Assembly (NCBI GenBank): GCA_965206775.1
Contig: CBDBKU010000001.1
Span: 186,001 to 250,000, forward strand
Origin: VXMF01 sp965206775
GTDB lineage: Bacteria > Acidobacteriota > Terriglobia > Bryobacterales > UBA6623
DNA: 64,000 nt
Direction: 5' to 3'
Notes under the pieces: generated by a model
Told to the model about the DNA's origin: nothing
Databases searched by the model: none
The model's input: the letters and a program-made list of their open reading frames with translations, nothing else
Shown here: piece after piece, positions 1 through 9,400 of the stretch
Position numbering within the stretch: position 1 is the stretch's first letter
Layout: each line of letters starts with the position of its first letter
Made by a program: the position numbers and the translations under genes

Positions 1-1685
1 TAGAAATCGAGGATCGAGCCGTCCGGCGACCCTCGCAGGTCCATCGAAAGCTCCGTGTGCCTGTGGGTGTCGCCTCGCAGTATGCGGAGCTCCGTGCCGC
101 CGATGCGGACTCTGTAGTTGCGGATGCGTCGTACGTCAAGCGCCTCGTTCGGGTGGCCGGCGGGCCGCGACGCCACATCCGGCGCCCGGTCGCCCAGTGC
201 CGGAGCGGACGCCGGGACGCCCGGGTCGTAGCGGGCGGCGTAGACGTTCTCGACGACTGTCTCCTCGGGGAGGTTGACCATCACCGAGAACGTCGGGTGC
301 CCGTCCCGGGGCCAGGCGATCCACAGCCCCTCCCTGGCCGGAGCGGCGGCGGCGAACATGCTCGATCGGCCGCGGCTGTACGGAATCATCGCGGGATCGG
401 TCCAGCCGTCCTCGGTCAGAGTGGAGACGAAGAATCGCCAGTAGTCCGCCAGCCTGCGGCCCTGGCGGTTGCGGACCAGCAGGTGCAGGCGATCCTGGTC
501 GTCGATTGCCAGTCGGCCGTAGTGGTGCAGCTGCCCGCTATCCGGGGTATAGACCTTCTCGCCTCGCTCGATCTCGAACGGGGCCGCCATGCCCAGCCTG
601 CGATCGCCTTCGTACGCCACGACCTCCACGCCGCGCAGATCGTAGATCGGGTAGCCGGGCGCCGTGCCCACGGGATCGAGGCGTCCCTGGTCCTTCGCCC
701 AGTTGACGCGGCCCGCCTCGTAGCTGACCCAGACCCTGTCGCGGCTGTCGACGGCCAAGTCGGGCCGCGCCTCCAGTCTCTCCGTGGATGCCACCTCGAT
801 CACGGAGCCTGGCCGGCCTCTCTCGATCCGGCGCATCAGCACGTCGTACCGTCCCTTGTCGTAGGTGTCCCAGGCAACGATCGCAGTCCCCTGGGAATCG
901 ACCGCCACCGCCGGCTCCCAGTCGTTCCTCGAACTGCCGCTGACAAGGATCTCCCGGCCCCAGGCTCCGTCGTCGTACGCCATGTAGTACACGTCGGACT
1001 GCCTTCCACGGAACGCCTGCCACGCGACATGGATCCTGCCGTCGCGGAATGCCACGTCGTGATCGAAGTCGGACTGCGGTGCGCTGGTGAGCCGGTGCAG
1101 CGGTCCGAAGATCGTTCCGTCGTACCACCGGGCGTACAGGTCGAAGTTGCCGTCGGCCTGCTGCGCCCAGATGGTCCATACGCGACCCTTGCCGTCGAAC
1201 GCGATCCTCGGCTTCCAGACGTCGCCGCTCACGCCCGGCACCTGCGTCCAGGTGCCCCAGCGCTGCTTCCCGTTGTCGTAGCGAGCCAAGCGGACTTCGT
1301 CACGGTAGCCGTCGAAACTGGCCCAGGTCATCCACGCGACCGAACGGTCGCGCGGGCTGGTAGCGATGTCTGGGAAATCGTCCGAGCGGGTGTCCTCGGT
1401 CAGCCGCATCGTGTCGACGACGCGCGGGTCCAGCGGCGGTTCCGGCTCCGGATCCCGGGGCGTCATGAACTGTTCCGAGGCTCCGAGATGGGGGATGCTC
1501 TTGCGCGCGGCCTCGTGCTGGGCCGGGGCATCCGGGCGCAAGCGGCCGGGCTGGGCGTCGTTCGGTTGCGCGAAGAGCGCGGCCAGCGCGCCAAGGCCAA
1601 GGCAGCAGAAGCGGATTCCGGCGGCTCGCAGGGAAGCGTTCAGACGCAAGGAAGGGAAGCGGAACTCAAGTGCCACGAGAAGCAT
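1..1685 (-). CDS. DUF3604 domain protein, C-terminus beyond window
   Basis: Reading the complement from ATG at 1685 gives 561 uninterrupted codons that run off the left edge. The N-terminus is a basic and hydrophobic leader (IRFCCLGLGALAALFAQ), which suggests export. Residues of about 90 to 450 repeat the pattern 'D-x-x-G-R/T-x-W-x-x-W/Y' (for example FDGKGRVWTIWAQ, VDSQGTAIVAWD, VDSRDRVWVSYE), as expected of a beta-propeller or sialidase-like repeat region. The visible end carries GDTHRHTELSMD and LRGSPDGSILDF, the hallmark start of the DUF3604 metal-binding (PHP-like) domain with a clustered His-x-His. The enzymatic substrate is unknown. It is transcribed divergently from cysQ. A long open frame on the opposite strand (57-1994) is only its shadow. 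Family call is fairly sure; function is not. Confidence 0.8.
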   Translation of the reverse strand, partial: MLLVALEFRFPSLRLNASLRAAGIRFCCLGLGALAALFAQPNDAQPGRLRPDAPAQHEAARKSIPHLGASEQFMTPRDPEPEPPLDPRVVDTMRLTEDTRSDDFPDIATSPRDRSVAWMTWASFDGYRDEVRLARYDNGKQRWGTWTQVPGVSGDVWKPRIAFDGKGRVWTIWAQQADGNFDLYARWYDGTIFGPLHRLTSAPQSDFDHDVAFRDGRIHVAWQAFRGRQSDVYYMAYDDGAWGREILVSGSSRNDWEPAVAVDSQGTAIVAWDTYDKGRYDVLMRRIERGRPGSVIEVASTERLEARPDLAVDSRDRVWVSYEAGRVNWAKDQGRLDPVGTAPGYPIYDLRGVEVVAYEGDRRLGMAAPFEIERGEKVYTPDSGQLHHYGRLAIDDQDRLHLLVRNRQGRRLADYWRFFVSTLTEDGWTDPAMIPYSRGRSSMFAAAAPAREGLWIAWPRDGHPTFSVMVNLPEETVVENVYAARYDPGVPASAPALGDRAPDVASRPAGHPNEALDVRRIRNYRVRIGGTELRILRGDTHRHTELSMDLRGSPDGSILDF

Positions 1686-1994
1686 CTCTCTCTCGTCCGC
1701 CCCGCCGGCAAGTCGGCGAGCGGACGGGATTGCAAGATTCTATCGGATTCCGAGCCGAGACGCTCGCCCGTCGCCGAGGTCCGGCCGCTCTTCGCAAGTT
1801 CCCGAGAGTCCGCCATCGCCCGCGGCCGAACCGGAATGCTGGAGGAGCCGCGCGTGCCTGCTGGGTCTGGCTGGGTCTACGCGCATTCCCCTCCGCGCTT
1901 GTCGCAGAATGGATGGAAGATCGGCCGCGCTGCCCATCTCGCGGAGGTTGCCCGAGACCATGGGCTGGCACTTGCCGACGGCTCCGTCCCTCTC
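1686..1994. other. divergent intergenic region
   Basis: About 310 bases between the divergently read DUF3604 gene and cysQ. It should hold both promoters, but I see no convincing -35/-10 pair and no coding signal of its own. Confidence 0.4.
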
Positions 1995-2795
1995 ATGCGT
2001 CTCGACCCTGTTCTTTCGATTGCCAGGCTGGCGGGAGCCGCAATCATGAGCGTATACTCGCGCGACTTCAGCGTTCAACGGAAGGATGACGACTCGCCGC
2101 TCACCGAGGCTGACACCGCCGCACACCAAATCATCGAGCGCCGATTGCGGTCCGAGTTCCCCGGCATTCCGATTCTCTCCGAGGAGAGCGCGGAACTTGC
2201 TTCGTACGAAGTGCGTCGAGAATGGGATCGGTATTGGCTGGTCGACCCGTTGGACGGAACCAAGGAATTCGTCAAGCGCAACGGGCAGTTCACAGTCAAC
2301 ATTGCCTTCATTGAAGGCGGCTGTCCTCTTGCCGGGGTGGTCTATGCCCCGGCGCGCGATTGGATGTACTGGGGATCGGCCGAATCCGGCGCGTTCAAGG
2401 CCGACGCGCTCGGAGAGGCGAATCCGATCCGGTGCTCAGCGCTACCCGAATTCGGACACCTCAGGGTCGTCGGGAGCAGTTCGCATCTATCGCCAGAAAC
2501 TCGGGCGTTCGTGGACAGGCTGAAGTCAAGTTACAGCGGCATCACGTTCCTGCCCATGGGCAGCTCGCTGAAAATTTGCTTGGTCGCGGAAGGCGAAGCC
2601 GACTTGTATCCCCGACTGGGGCCGACCATGGAGTGGGACACGGCGGCGGCGCACGCGATCCTGAGCGCGGCGGGCGGAAGCCTCCTCGAGCACTGCACAG
2701 GCCGCGAGTTGCGGTACAACAAGGAGGACTTGCGTAACGGCTGGTTCGTCGCGGAGGCCGCCCGGGCAGGGACGTGCACCGCACCTCCCGGCTGA
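1995..2795 (+). CDS. cysQ: 3'(2'),5'-bisphosphate nucleotidase CysQ
   Basis: Inositol-monophosphatase-family phosphatase that would hydrolyse 3'-phosphoadenosine 5'-phosphate (PAP) to AMP, clearing the by-product of sulfate assimilation. The 266-residue product has the metal-binding signatures in order: DDSPLTEAD near residue 32, ILSEESAEL near 61, DPLDGTKEF near 85 and EWDTAAAHAIL near 213. Length fits CysQ (about 245-270). The open frame extends far upstream, but ATG at 1995 starts the expected sequence (LDPVLSIARLAGAAIMSVY), so the rest is read-through on the shadow of the divergent gene. The GAF gene follows after 14 bases. Confidence 0.9.
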   Translation: MRLDPVLSIARLAGAAIMSVYSRDFSVQRKDDDSPLTEADTAAHQIIERRLRSEFPGIPILSEESAELASYEVRREWDRYWLVDPLDGTKEFVKRNGQFTVNIAFIEGGCPLAGVVYAPARDWMYWGSAESGAFKADALGEANPIRCSALPEFGHLRVVGSSSHLSPETRAFVDRLKSSYSGITFLPMGSSLKICLVAEGEADLYPRLGPTMEWDTAAAHAILSAAGGSLLEHCTGRELRYNKEDLRNGWFVAEAARAGTCTAPPG

Positions 2796-2809
2796 GCCCC
2801 GCATTTCTC

Positions 2810-3265
2810 ATGGCCGAGAACTCGACACTTGGGCAACTTGCCGGCCTGCCGGTCGCGGACGCCCTGGACCGCATTCTCGCCACGATGGATGCCGAGACCG
2901 GTACGGTTCATCTCCTCGGGTCCGACGGGCTGCTGCATCTCGAGCGGCACGCCGGCGGCATTCCCGAGCACCTGCTGCCGGTCATCCGGCGCATCCCGGT
3001 CGGCAAGGGCATGGCTGGCCTGGCGGCCGAGCGGGACGAGCCCGTCCAGGTCTGCAATCTGCAAACCGACTCGTCCGGCGTCGCGCGACCCGGAGCGCGG
3101 TCGACGGGCATGCGCGGGTCGATCTGTGTTCCCATGAAGGACGAGGGCTGCCTGGTCGGCGTGCTCGGCGTCGCGGTCGCGCATGAACGGGAATTCAGCG
3201 CGGCGGAAGCCGACTGGCTGTCGGAGGCTGGCGCGGTTCTTGCGAGCGCCCTCAAGCACCTCTGA
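2810..3265 (+). CDS. GAF domain-containing protein
   Basis: A single GAF domain (151 residues) with the usual pattern: LAGLPVADALDRILATM as first helix, ETGTVHLLG as first strand, IPVGKGMAGLAAERDEPVQV in the centre, and GSICVPMKDEGCLVGVLGVA near the end. GAF domains bind small ligands such as cyclic nucleotides or sense redox state; nothing here identifies the ligand. The Cys pattern of free methionine-R-sulfoxide reductase is not evident. Start ATG 2810 is preferred; an in-frame GTG/ATG start near 2774 would overlap cysQ. Its TGA overlaps the ATG of the next gene (TGATG), so it is probably cotranslated with the dehydratase. Confidence 0.75.
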   Translation: MAENSTLGQLAGLPVADALDRILATMDAETGTVHLLGSDGLLHLERHAGGIPEHLLPVIRRIPVGKGMAGLAAERDEPVQVCNLQTDSSGVARPGARSTGMRGSICVPMKDEGCLVGVLGVAVAHEREFSAAEADWLSEAGAVLASALKHL

Positions 3266-4821
3266 TGCCGACTCAACTCGTGACGCTGGACCCAGCGCTG
3301 GTCCCCTCCAACCCCTGGATACGCCTGCATCCGAGCGACAACGTCGTCGTGGCTCGCGTCAGCATTCCCGCCGGCGCCCGCCTGGAAGTCGACGGCAGGT
3401 CGGTGCGCACTCTCCAGACGATTGCGCCCGGGCACAAGATGACGGCCTGTCCGATCGCGGAAGGCGAGATCGTCTACAAGTACGGGGAGGAGATCGGGCG
3501 CGCCGGCGGACCGCTGGCCGCAGGCGCGTGGGTACATACGCACAACCTCGAGTTCGACATCAACGACCGGGTCTACGAGTTCGGCACGGCGCGTTTGGAC
3601 CTTTCGGACATTGCCCTTCCCGCCAGCGGGACGTTCCAGGGCTACCCTCGCTCTGACGGTCGGGCGGGTACCCGCAACTACGTTGCGATTGTCGGCGCGA
3701 GCCATTGCGCGGCGCACGTCACGGGGCGCATCGCGGCCGCCTTTCGCGACGAGAGCTTCGAAGGCACCGGCGTCGACGGTGTCGTCGCGCTGCCCCACTC
3801 GGACGGCTGCGGCCAGGACGAGGGCGCGGACTCCCGGCTCCTGCGCAAGACGCTGGACGGCCTCGCCGACCATCCCAACGTGGCGGCCGCCGTCGTGGTC
3901 GGGCTCGGCTGCGAGGTCAACCAAGTGGGCTATTACCTGCGTCCCGACGCCGACGGCGCCGCCCCACGCAGGGGGCTGACGCTGCAGGAGAGCGGGGGCA
4001 CGCGCCAGGCGGTCGAGGACGGAGTCAAGGCCGTGCGGGAACTGATCGGCTCGGCCGGCCGGCTCGAGCGGAAGCCTTGCCCTGTCTCTCAGCTCTCCAT
4101 CTCGCTCGAATGCGGCGGTTCGGACGCCTTCTCGGGCATCACCGCGAATCCAGGCGTGGGATACTGCGCTGACTTGGTGGTCAAGCAGGGCGGCACCGCC
4201 TGCCTAGGGGAAACCACGGAGATCTGGGGCGCGGAGCACCTCCTCACCCGGCGCGCCGCCAGCCCCGCTGTCGGCCAGAAGCTGCTCGACGTGCTGGAGT
4301 GGTACTTCGACTATGTCAGGCGATTCAAGGGGTCCATCACGTTCAACAGCAATCCCTCGCCGGGCAACATGGCGGGCGGCATCACGAACATCGCCGAGAA
4401 ATCACTGGGGGCGGTTGCCAAGGGCGGGCGCTCGACGCTCAGCGCCGTGTACGACTACGCCGAGCGGATCGACAAGAACGGCTTCGTATTCATGAACAGC
4501 CCCGGCTACGATCCTGCCTCCGTCACCGGCATGGTCGCTGGAGGCTGCAACATCTGCTTCTTCACGACAGGGCGGGGCAGCTGCTTCGGCTTCGCGACGG
4601 CGCCGGTGATCAAGGTCGCCTCGAATTCCACGACGGCGCGGCATATGGACGAGGACATGGACATCAATGCCGGCACCGTCGCCGATGGCGAAGAGGATAT
4701 CGCCTCGCTCGGCCGTCGGATGTACGACACGCTGCTGGAGGTCGCGTCAGGCCGCAGGACCTGCAGCGAGAAGCTCGGCCATCGCGAGATGATGACTTGG
4801 CGAATCGGCCCCATCCTCTGA
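3265..4821 (+). CDS. UxaA-family altronate/galactarate-type dehydratase
   Basis: A 518-residue protein uniting the two halves of the UxaA/GarD family: an N-terminal SAF domain (about residues 20-100) and the long catalytic part starting GYPRSDGRAGTRNY. Characteristic stretches are ECGGSDAFSGITANPGVG, GGTACLGETTEIWGAEHLL and SPGNMAGGITNIAEKS. Members are iron-dependent enzymes that dehydrate altronate, galactarate or related sugar acids to 2-keto-3-deoxy acids. No uronate-pathway neighbours are in the window, so the exact substrate cannot be set. It overlaps the GAF gene by one base and is followed by tRNA-Met. Confidence 0.85.
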   Translation: MPTQLVTLDPALVPSNPWIRLHPSDNVVVARVSIPAGARLEVDGRSVRTLQTIAPGHKMTACPIAEGEIVYKYGEEIGRAGGPLAAGAWVHTHNLEFDINDRVYEFGTARLDLSDIALPASGTFQGYPRSDGRAGTRNYVAIVGASHCAAHVTGRIAAAFRDESFEGTGVDGVVALPHSDGCGQDEGADSRLLRKTLDGLADHPNVAAAVVVGLGCEVNQVGYYLRPDADGAAPRRGLTLQESGGTRQAVEDGVKAVRELIGSAGRLERKPCPVSQLSISLECGGSDAFSGITANPGVGYCADLVVKQGGTACLGETTEIWGAEHLLTRRAASPAVGQKLLDVLEWYFDYVRRFKGSITFNSNPSPGNMAGGITNIAEKSLGAVAKGGRSTLSAVYDYAERIDKNGFVFMNSPGYDPASVTGMVAGGCNICFFTTGRGSCFGFATAPVIKVASNSTTARHMDEDMDINAGTVADGEEDIASLGRRMYDTLLEVASGRRTCSEKLGHREMMTWRIGPIL

Positions 4822-4873
4822 GGCGCAGCCGGGCTTGATCCCGGGCGTGAACCCGCTAGGATAAGAATTGGAC

Positions 4874-4950
4874 GCCGGGGTAGCTCAGTCGGTCAGAGCG
4901 ACGGACTCATAACCCGTAGGTCGGCGGTTCGAGCCCGCCCCCCGGCACCA
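4874..4950 (+). tRNA. tRNA-Met (anticodon CAT), elongator-type
   Basis: A 77-base cloverleaf ending in an encoded CCA. Acceptor GCCGGGG (4874-4880) pairs with CCCCGGC (4940-4946); D arm GCTC/GAGC; anticodon loop CTCATAA with CAT at 4908-4910; T arm GGCGG-TTCGAGC-CCGCC (4923-4939). The anticodon stem ACGGA/CCCGT has one A-C mismatch at the loop-closing pair. It lacks the three consecutive G-C pairs of initiator tRNA, so elongator Met is most likely; tRNA-Ile2 (modified CAT) is the alternative. Its 3' end serves as the attachment site of the island to the right. Confidence 0.9.
4937..4950. repeat. attL: island attachment repeat in tRNA 3' end
   Basis: The 14 bases GCCCCCCGGCACCA, the last part of the T arm and acceptor through CCA, are repeated exactly at 35320-35333, just beyond the integrase gene. 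This is the usual trace of tyrosine-recombinase integration into a tRNA 3' end. Confidence 0.75.
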
Positions 4951-5039
4951 CTCACAGCCTATAAATTATTGATATCATTGAGCTTATACGGTACAATCCA
5001 GTTTCGTTACTACTAGAATTATCACTTTGTGGTGTGGCA
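4951..5039. other. AT-rich island edge, no gene seen
   Basis: Sequence composition drops sharply to AT-rich directly after the tRNA CCA (ataaattattgatatcatt), consistent with an island junction. No open frame or promoter can be supported. Confidence 0.4.
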
Positions 5040-5320
5040 AAATGCGAGGTCTCGCGGGCCGTGGCGCCTAGGTCACCAGGTAGCAGCGATCGCCATGAGG
5101 GGCTCCGAAGGACGATCCGTCCGCGGCGCATTCGAAAAAGACTGTTGCCCAGAAGCACGTTCGCGCCCTGCCGCATACCGAGGTTGTGTTCGCCATCGCC
5201 AAGGTCCCCGCGTCATCCATGCACGCACTGCGCAACGGTTGCTGGCCGCCCCTTTTTCTGATCCTGACGGCATCGCGCTCGGGCGAGATGCGGAAGCCCC
5301 CTGAGACGAAGCTACCCGTG
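5040..5320 (+). pseudogene. decayed tyrosine integrase fragment
   Basis: One frame from about 5145 to 5300 reads QKHVRALPHTEV, VFAIAKVPASSM and FLILTASRSGEMR. These align with KHYAALPHGEVAAAIAAV and FLVLTACRSGEVR around the first catalytic arginine of the intact integrase at 33981-35204. Flanking parts are out of frame or missing, and there is no start and no C-terminal catalytic half. It lies about 90 bases from the tRNA and reads away from it, where P4-type integrases normally sit, so it is probably the remnant of an earlier element at the same site. Confidence 0.6.
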
Positions 5321-5522
5321 GTTGCCCTGGCCTCCTGCCAGCGGCACACGAGCATCTTCCAGATCCAGTAGGAGGAATCAGGTGCCCGGGCACCAACACC
5401 GGGGTGGGGCGTATCGACTGCTAACCGAGAGGCGGCGGCAGCAGAGGCATGGTAGTAGCCGTCTTCCCGGAAATACCGCCATCCCACATTCGTTCGACGA
5501 GCTCTGTATAGGACTGTTCCGT

Positions 5523-6332
5523 CGAGCATTCCTAACATGCCGCGATTTGCGGCGGTTGAACCGAAACGTGAACTCGTCGAGATAACCCTGCAGGTGTTTC
5601 GATCCGACACTTCCGTGATGGGTCCCCAGTAACCAGCGCTTCAACAGCGAGATGACCAAGTGGACATGCGGGAATTCCACTTCCGTCAAGGCCGGATCCC
5701 CGTGCGTCAGACTGACCCGACGCACGTACCCAGCCCGCTGCAAGCCAGCGTAGCCCTTCCACCCGGCGGTATGCACCACCCTGCCCGGCTTCCGCACAGT
5801 CGCGGACAAACGCGCCCAAACTGCTCGCCCAGGTATCCGTGGTGTGGCGCAAGCGAATCCGGCCCATCGCATCCCCGTCCAGTTCCACTGCGGCCACGAC
5901 CAGGCTCTTGCGAGCCGGCTGGCGTCCGCGGACACCAGCCTCTGCCCCGCCCAGGTTCGTCTCGTCGATTTCCACTTCTCCCTGCAGGCGTTCTCGGTCG
6001 AGCCGGACCATCGCGGCTCACAACTTCTGCAGCAGCAGCCAAGCAGTCCGATAGCTGCCGAGTCCCAGGGACTGCTGCAACCCGGCTGCACTCAAGCCGG
6101 TCTTTCGGGTGGAGGCCAGCCACATCGCCAAGAACCAGCCGCGCAGGGAAATCCGGGACTTGTGCAGCACCGTCCCCGCTGTCGGGGAGGTCTGTCGGCG
6201 GCAAGCAGCGCAGAACATCTCGCCACGCGCCGCAGGTTTCCCGGGTCGATATCGACCTTCACTATCGGATCGAGGACACCGATTGCGGCTTGTCTCCGAG
6301 GGCATCTTGACGCCGGATATGCTGTCCGGCAT
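5523..6332 (-). pseudogene. IS1595-family transposase, frameshifted relic
   Basis: Pieces of one DDE transposase lie in three frames on the complement. From 6332: zinc-ribbon end and ISLRGWFLAMWLASTRKTGL with LGLGSYRTAWLLLQKL. Around 6011-5750: VEIDETNLGG, carrying the first catalytic acidic residues, and KSLVVAAVELDG. Around 5700-5540: PHVHLVISLLKRWLLGTHHG and YLDEFTFRFNRRKSR, the family's C-terminal signature. At least two frame breaks separate them. Order and spacing match an IS1595 transposase of about 300 residues, now inactive. Terminal repeats were not located. Confidence 0.75.
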
Positions 6333-6473
6333 GGAGTCCAGCCGCGAGCGAGGTCCCCACCTGGCACTTCTCGTGGGTGCATCTCGCAGCCACCTTCGGC
6401 GGTCGAGATAATGGACGCTCGTTCGTTGCGGCCCAATCCGGCCGCGGTTATCAGCGGCAGAACAAGGTCACCG

Positions 6474-9400
6474 ATGGGAATAGAGCGCTGGCGCGATGAG
6501 GAAGGTGCAGGGAAGCGTCTGGCGGCGCATCGCTTCGCCGGCCTGCTGTCCATCGACCTTGAGGGCAGCGGGCGCATCGGGGCGATCGGGGCGATACGAA
6601 CCGACCGCTCGACCGTCTTCACTTGGCGCGGACCTAGCGGCGGATTGCGCGCGGCCCTTGCGGCACTCGATGAATTCGCCGAAGGAGCGCTTTATCTGGT
6701 CGGCCACAACATCATCGAGCACGACCTCGGACTCCTCGCCCGGCACGCGCCGGACCTGAAGCTGCTCGACCTGCCCGCGATCGACACGCTGTACCTGAGC
6801 CCGCTGGCGTTTCCGGAAAATCCCTATCATCGCCTCGTCAAGCAGTATCAGGAACCCGCGCTGGCGAGAGTACAGGTCAACGATCCCTTGCTGGACGCGG
6901 CGCTGACGCTCGTGCTCCTCGCCGATGTCGCCGATGCACTGCAATCGAAGGCCGCAGACCTGCTGCTGGCCTGGCACGCACTGCTTGCCACGGGCGTCAA
7001 CGGACACGCCTTTGACCATCTATTCCGCACGATCCGTGGCGCCGATGCGACGCCGCTTGTCGAGGATGCGATTCCGGCGATCATGAACCGCCTCGGGGAG
7101 CGCGGATGCCCCAACCGGGCGGCCAGCATTGCCCGTGACGCGCTCTTGCATCCCCTCGCGCTCACCTATTTGCTCGCGTGGCTGCCGGCGGCCGGAGGCA
7201 ACTCCATCATCCCTCCTTACGTCGAGAAGCGGTTCGAGCCGGGCGCTCTCGCAACAAAGCTCCGCGACACGCATTGCGGAGACCGAGGCTGCCTGTGGTG
7301 CTCGGAACATCTGGACGCCGGAAAGGCCCTGAAGCGTTTGTTCGGTTTTCCGGACTTCCGGGAGCAGCCCCAGAGCCGGCACGGCGAGAGCCTTCAGCGC
7401 TCAATTGTCGAGAAACACCTTGCCCGCGAGCATGTCCTCGGGATCCTTCCCACCGGCACCGGCAAGTCCCTTTGCTACCAGCTCCCGGCGCTGATGCGCT
7501 ACGAGGCGACGGGGGCGATCACCATCGTGATTTCACCGCTGGTGGCGCTGATGGCCGACCAGGTCGCGGCCATGCGACGCCAGCGTATCACCTGCGCCAC
7601 CACCATCAACGGCCTCATCTCGATGCCGGAACGGGCCGAGGCGCTTGCCCACATCCGTCTGGGGGACGCAGGGATCGTTCTGGTCGCACCCGAGCAGCTT
7701 CGCAACCGTTCCTTCAGAACGGCGATCGCGGGACGCCGGATCGGCGCCTGGGTGGTGGACGAGGCGCACTGCCTCTCGAAGTGGGGACACGACTTCCGCC
7801 CCGACTACCGCTACGTCGCGCGCTACATCGCCGAGCATCACGGGGAGGACTCGGCGCCGATCCTGTGCCTCACCGCGACCGCCAAGCACGACGTCGTCGC
7901 AGACATCCGCCAGCATTTCGAGCAGACCCTTCAGGCGCGGCTCGAAGTCATCGATGGCGGGGCGGAACGCCGGAACCTGGAATTCGTCGTCATGCCGACT
8001 TCGGCATCGCAGCGGATCGAGCACATCCATCGGGCAGTCGAAGACGCGCTCGGGAGAGCGGGCTCGGGCGGCGCCATCGTCTACTGCACGACCAAGCGGA
8101 GGACCGAGGAGACGGCCCAGTCGCTCGCCGACAAAGGGCTCTCCGCCCAGCACTTTCACTCCGGCCTCTCGCCGGAGCGCAAACGCGAGATACAGCGCGG
8201 CTTCCACGAGGGCGACATCGACGTGGTGGTCGCCACGAACGCGTTCGGCATGGGCATCGACAAGCCCGACGTTCGCGCGGTCGTGCACGCTGAGATTCCG
8301 GGCTCGCTCGAGAGCTACCTCCAGGAAGCTGGCCGGGCGGGGAGAGACGGTGCACGCGCTCATTGCCTGCTGCTCTTCGAGCCCGGGGACGCCGAGCAGC
8401 AGTTCTCTCTCACCGCGCGCTCGCGGCTGGAGCGGCGCGACATCCAGGCGGTGCTGCGTGCGATTTGCCGCCTCGACCAGCGCCGCCGGCGTCACCACGG
8501 CGACACCGAGGATTCGGTCATCGCGACTGCGGGAGAAATCCTGCTCCAAGACGATGACGGCGACTTCGCGCGCGACAGCGCCACCGATGACGACAGAGTG
8601 CGCACCGCGATCGCGTGGCTCGAGGAATCGAGGCTCGCGCGCCGCGACGAAAACCACACTTCCGTCTTCCCCTCGTCTCTGCGCGTCCCCAACCTGGCCG
8701 CGGCGCGCGAACGCATAGAGGGGGAGGGCCGCAGGCGAAACATTCGAAGCGACGTGCGCACGCAGATGTTGCGCGTTGTGCAAACCCTGACGCATGCGGA
8801 ACCGGACATCGGCGTCTCCACCGACGAGTTGATGAACGAGTGCGGCTGCACGATGGGACAGCTTCGCAAGGTGTTCAGCACGCTCGAGGAGATCGGGGTC
8901 GCGTCGAACGACATGCGCATCACGGTCTATGTCCACGCCGGCGTTGAAAACGCCTCGTCCCGGCGCCTGACGCTGGCCCGGGAGCTGGAAGAGGCCCTGA
9001 TCGCGGAGCTTCGCGAGGAGGCGCCCGACCAGGAAATCGACACCTGGACCCGCCTCGCGCTTCGCCCTCTCGCCCAGAGCCTTCGCCAGAAGGATATCGA
9101 GAACCCGCTCCCCGAACGGCTGGTGCGGCTCCTTCGGAGCATCTCCGCCGACGGCCGGAACGAGCCCGATGCCAGGCGCAGCATCGAGATCCGTGCCCGC
9201 GACATGGAGACCATCGGAGTGTGCCTGCGCCGGAACTGGGCCTCCATCGATCGCATCGCGCGGCTTCGCCGGGACGGCGCGGCCCGGATTCTCGAACATC
9301 TCCTCGGCAAAGTGCCGGATGGTGTCCGCGGGGTGGATTTGCTGGTGGAGACGACCTACGGTGCGCTGGAGCAGGCCATCAAGAACGACTTGGTGCTGAA

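Noticed and set aside
57..1994. Long plus-strand open frame fused to cysQ
   Set aside because: Arg/Val/Asp-rich shadow of the complement DUF3604 gene; the cysQ family sequence begins only at 1995.
5844..6473. Upstream extension of the exonuclease-RecQ-UvrD frame
   Set aside because: Lies antisense to the IS1595 relic and has low-complexity composition; the domain homology begins after ATG 6474.
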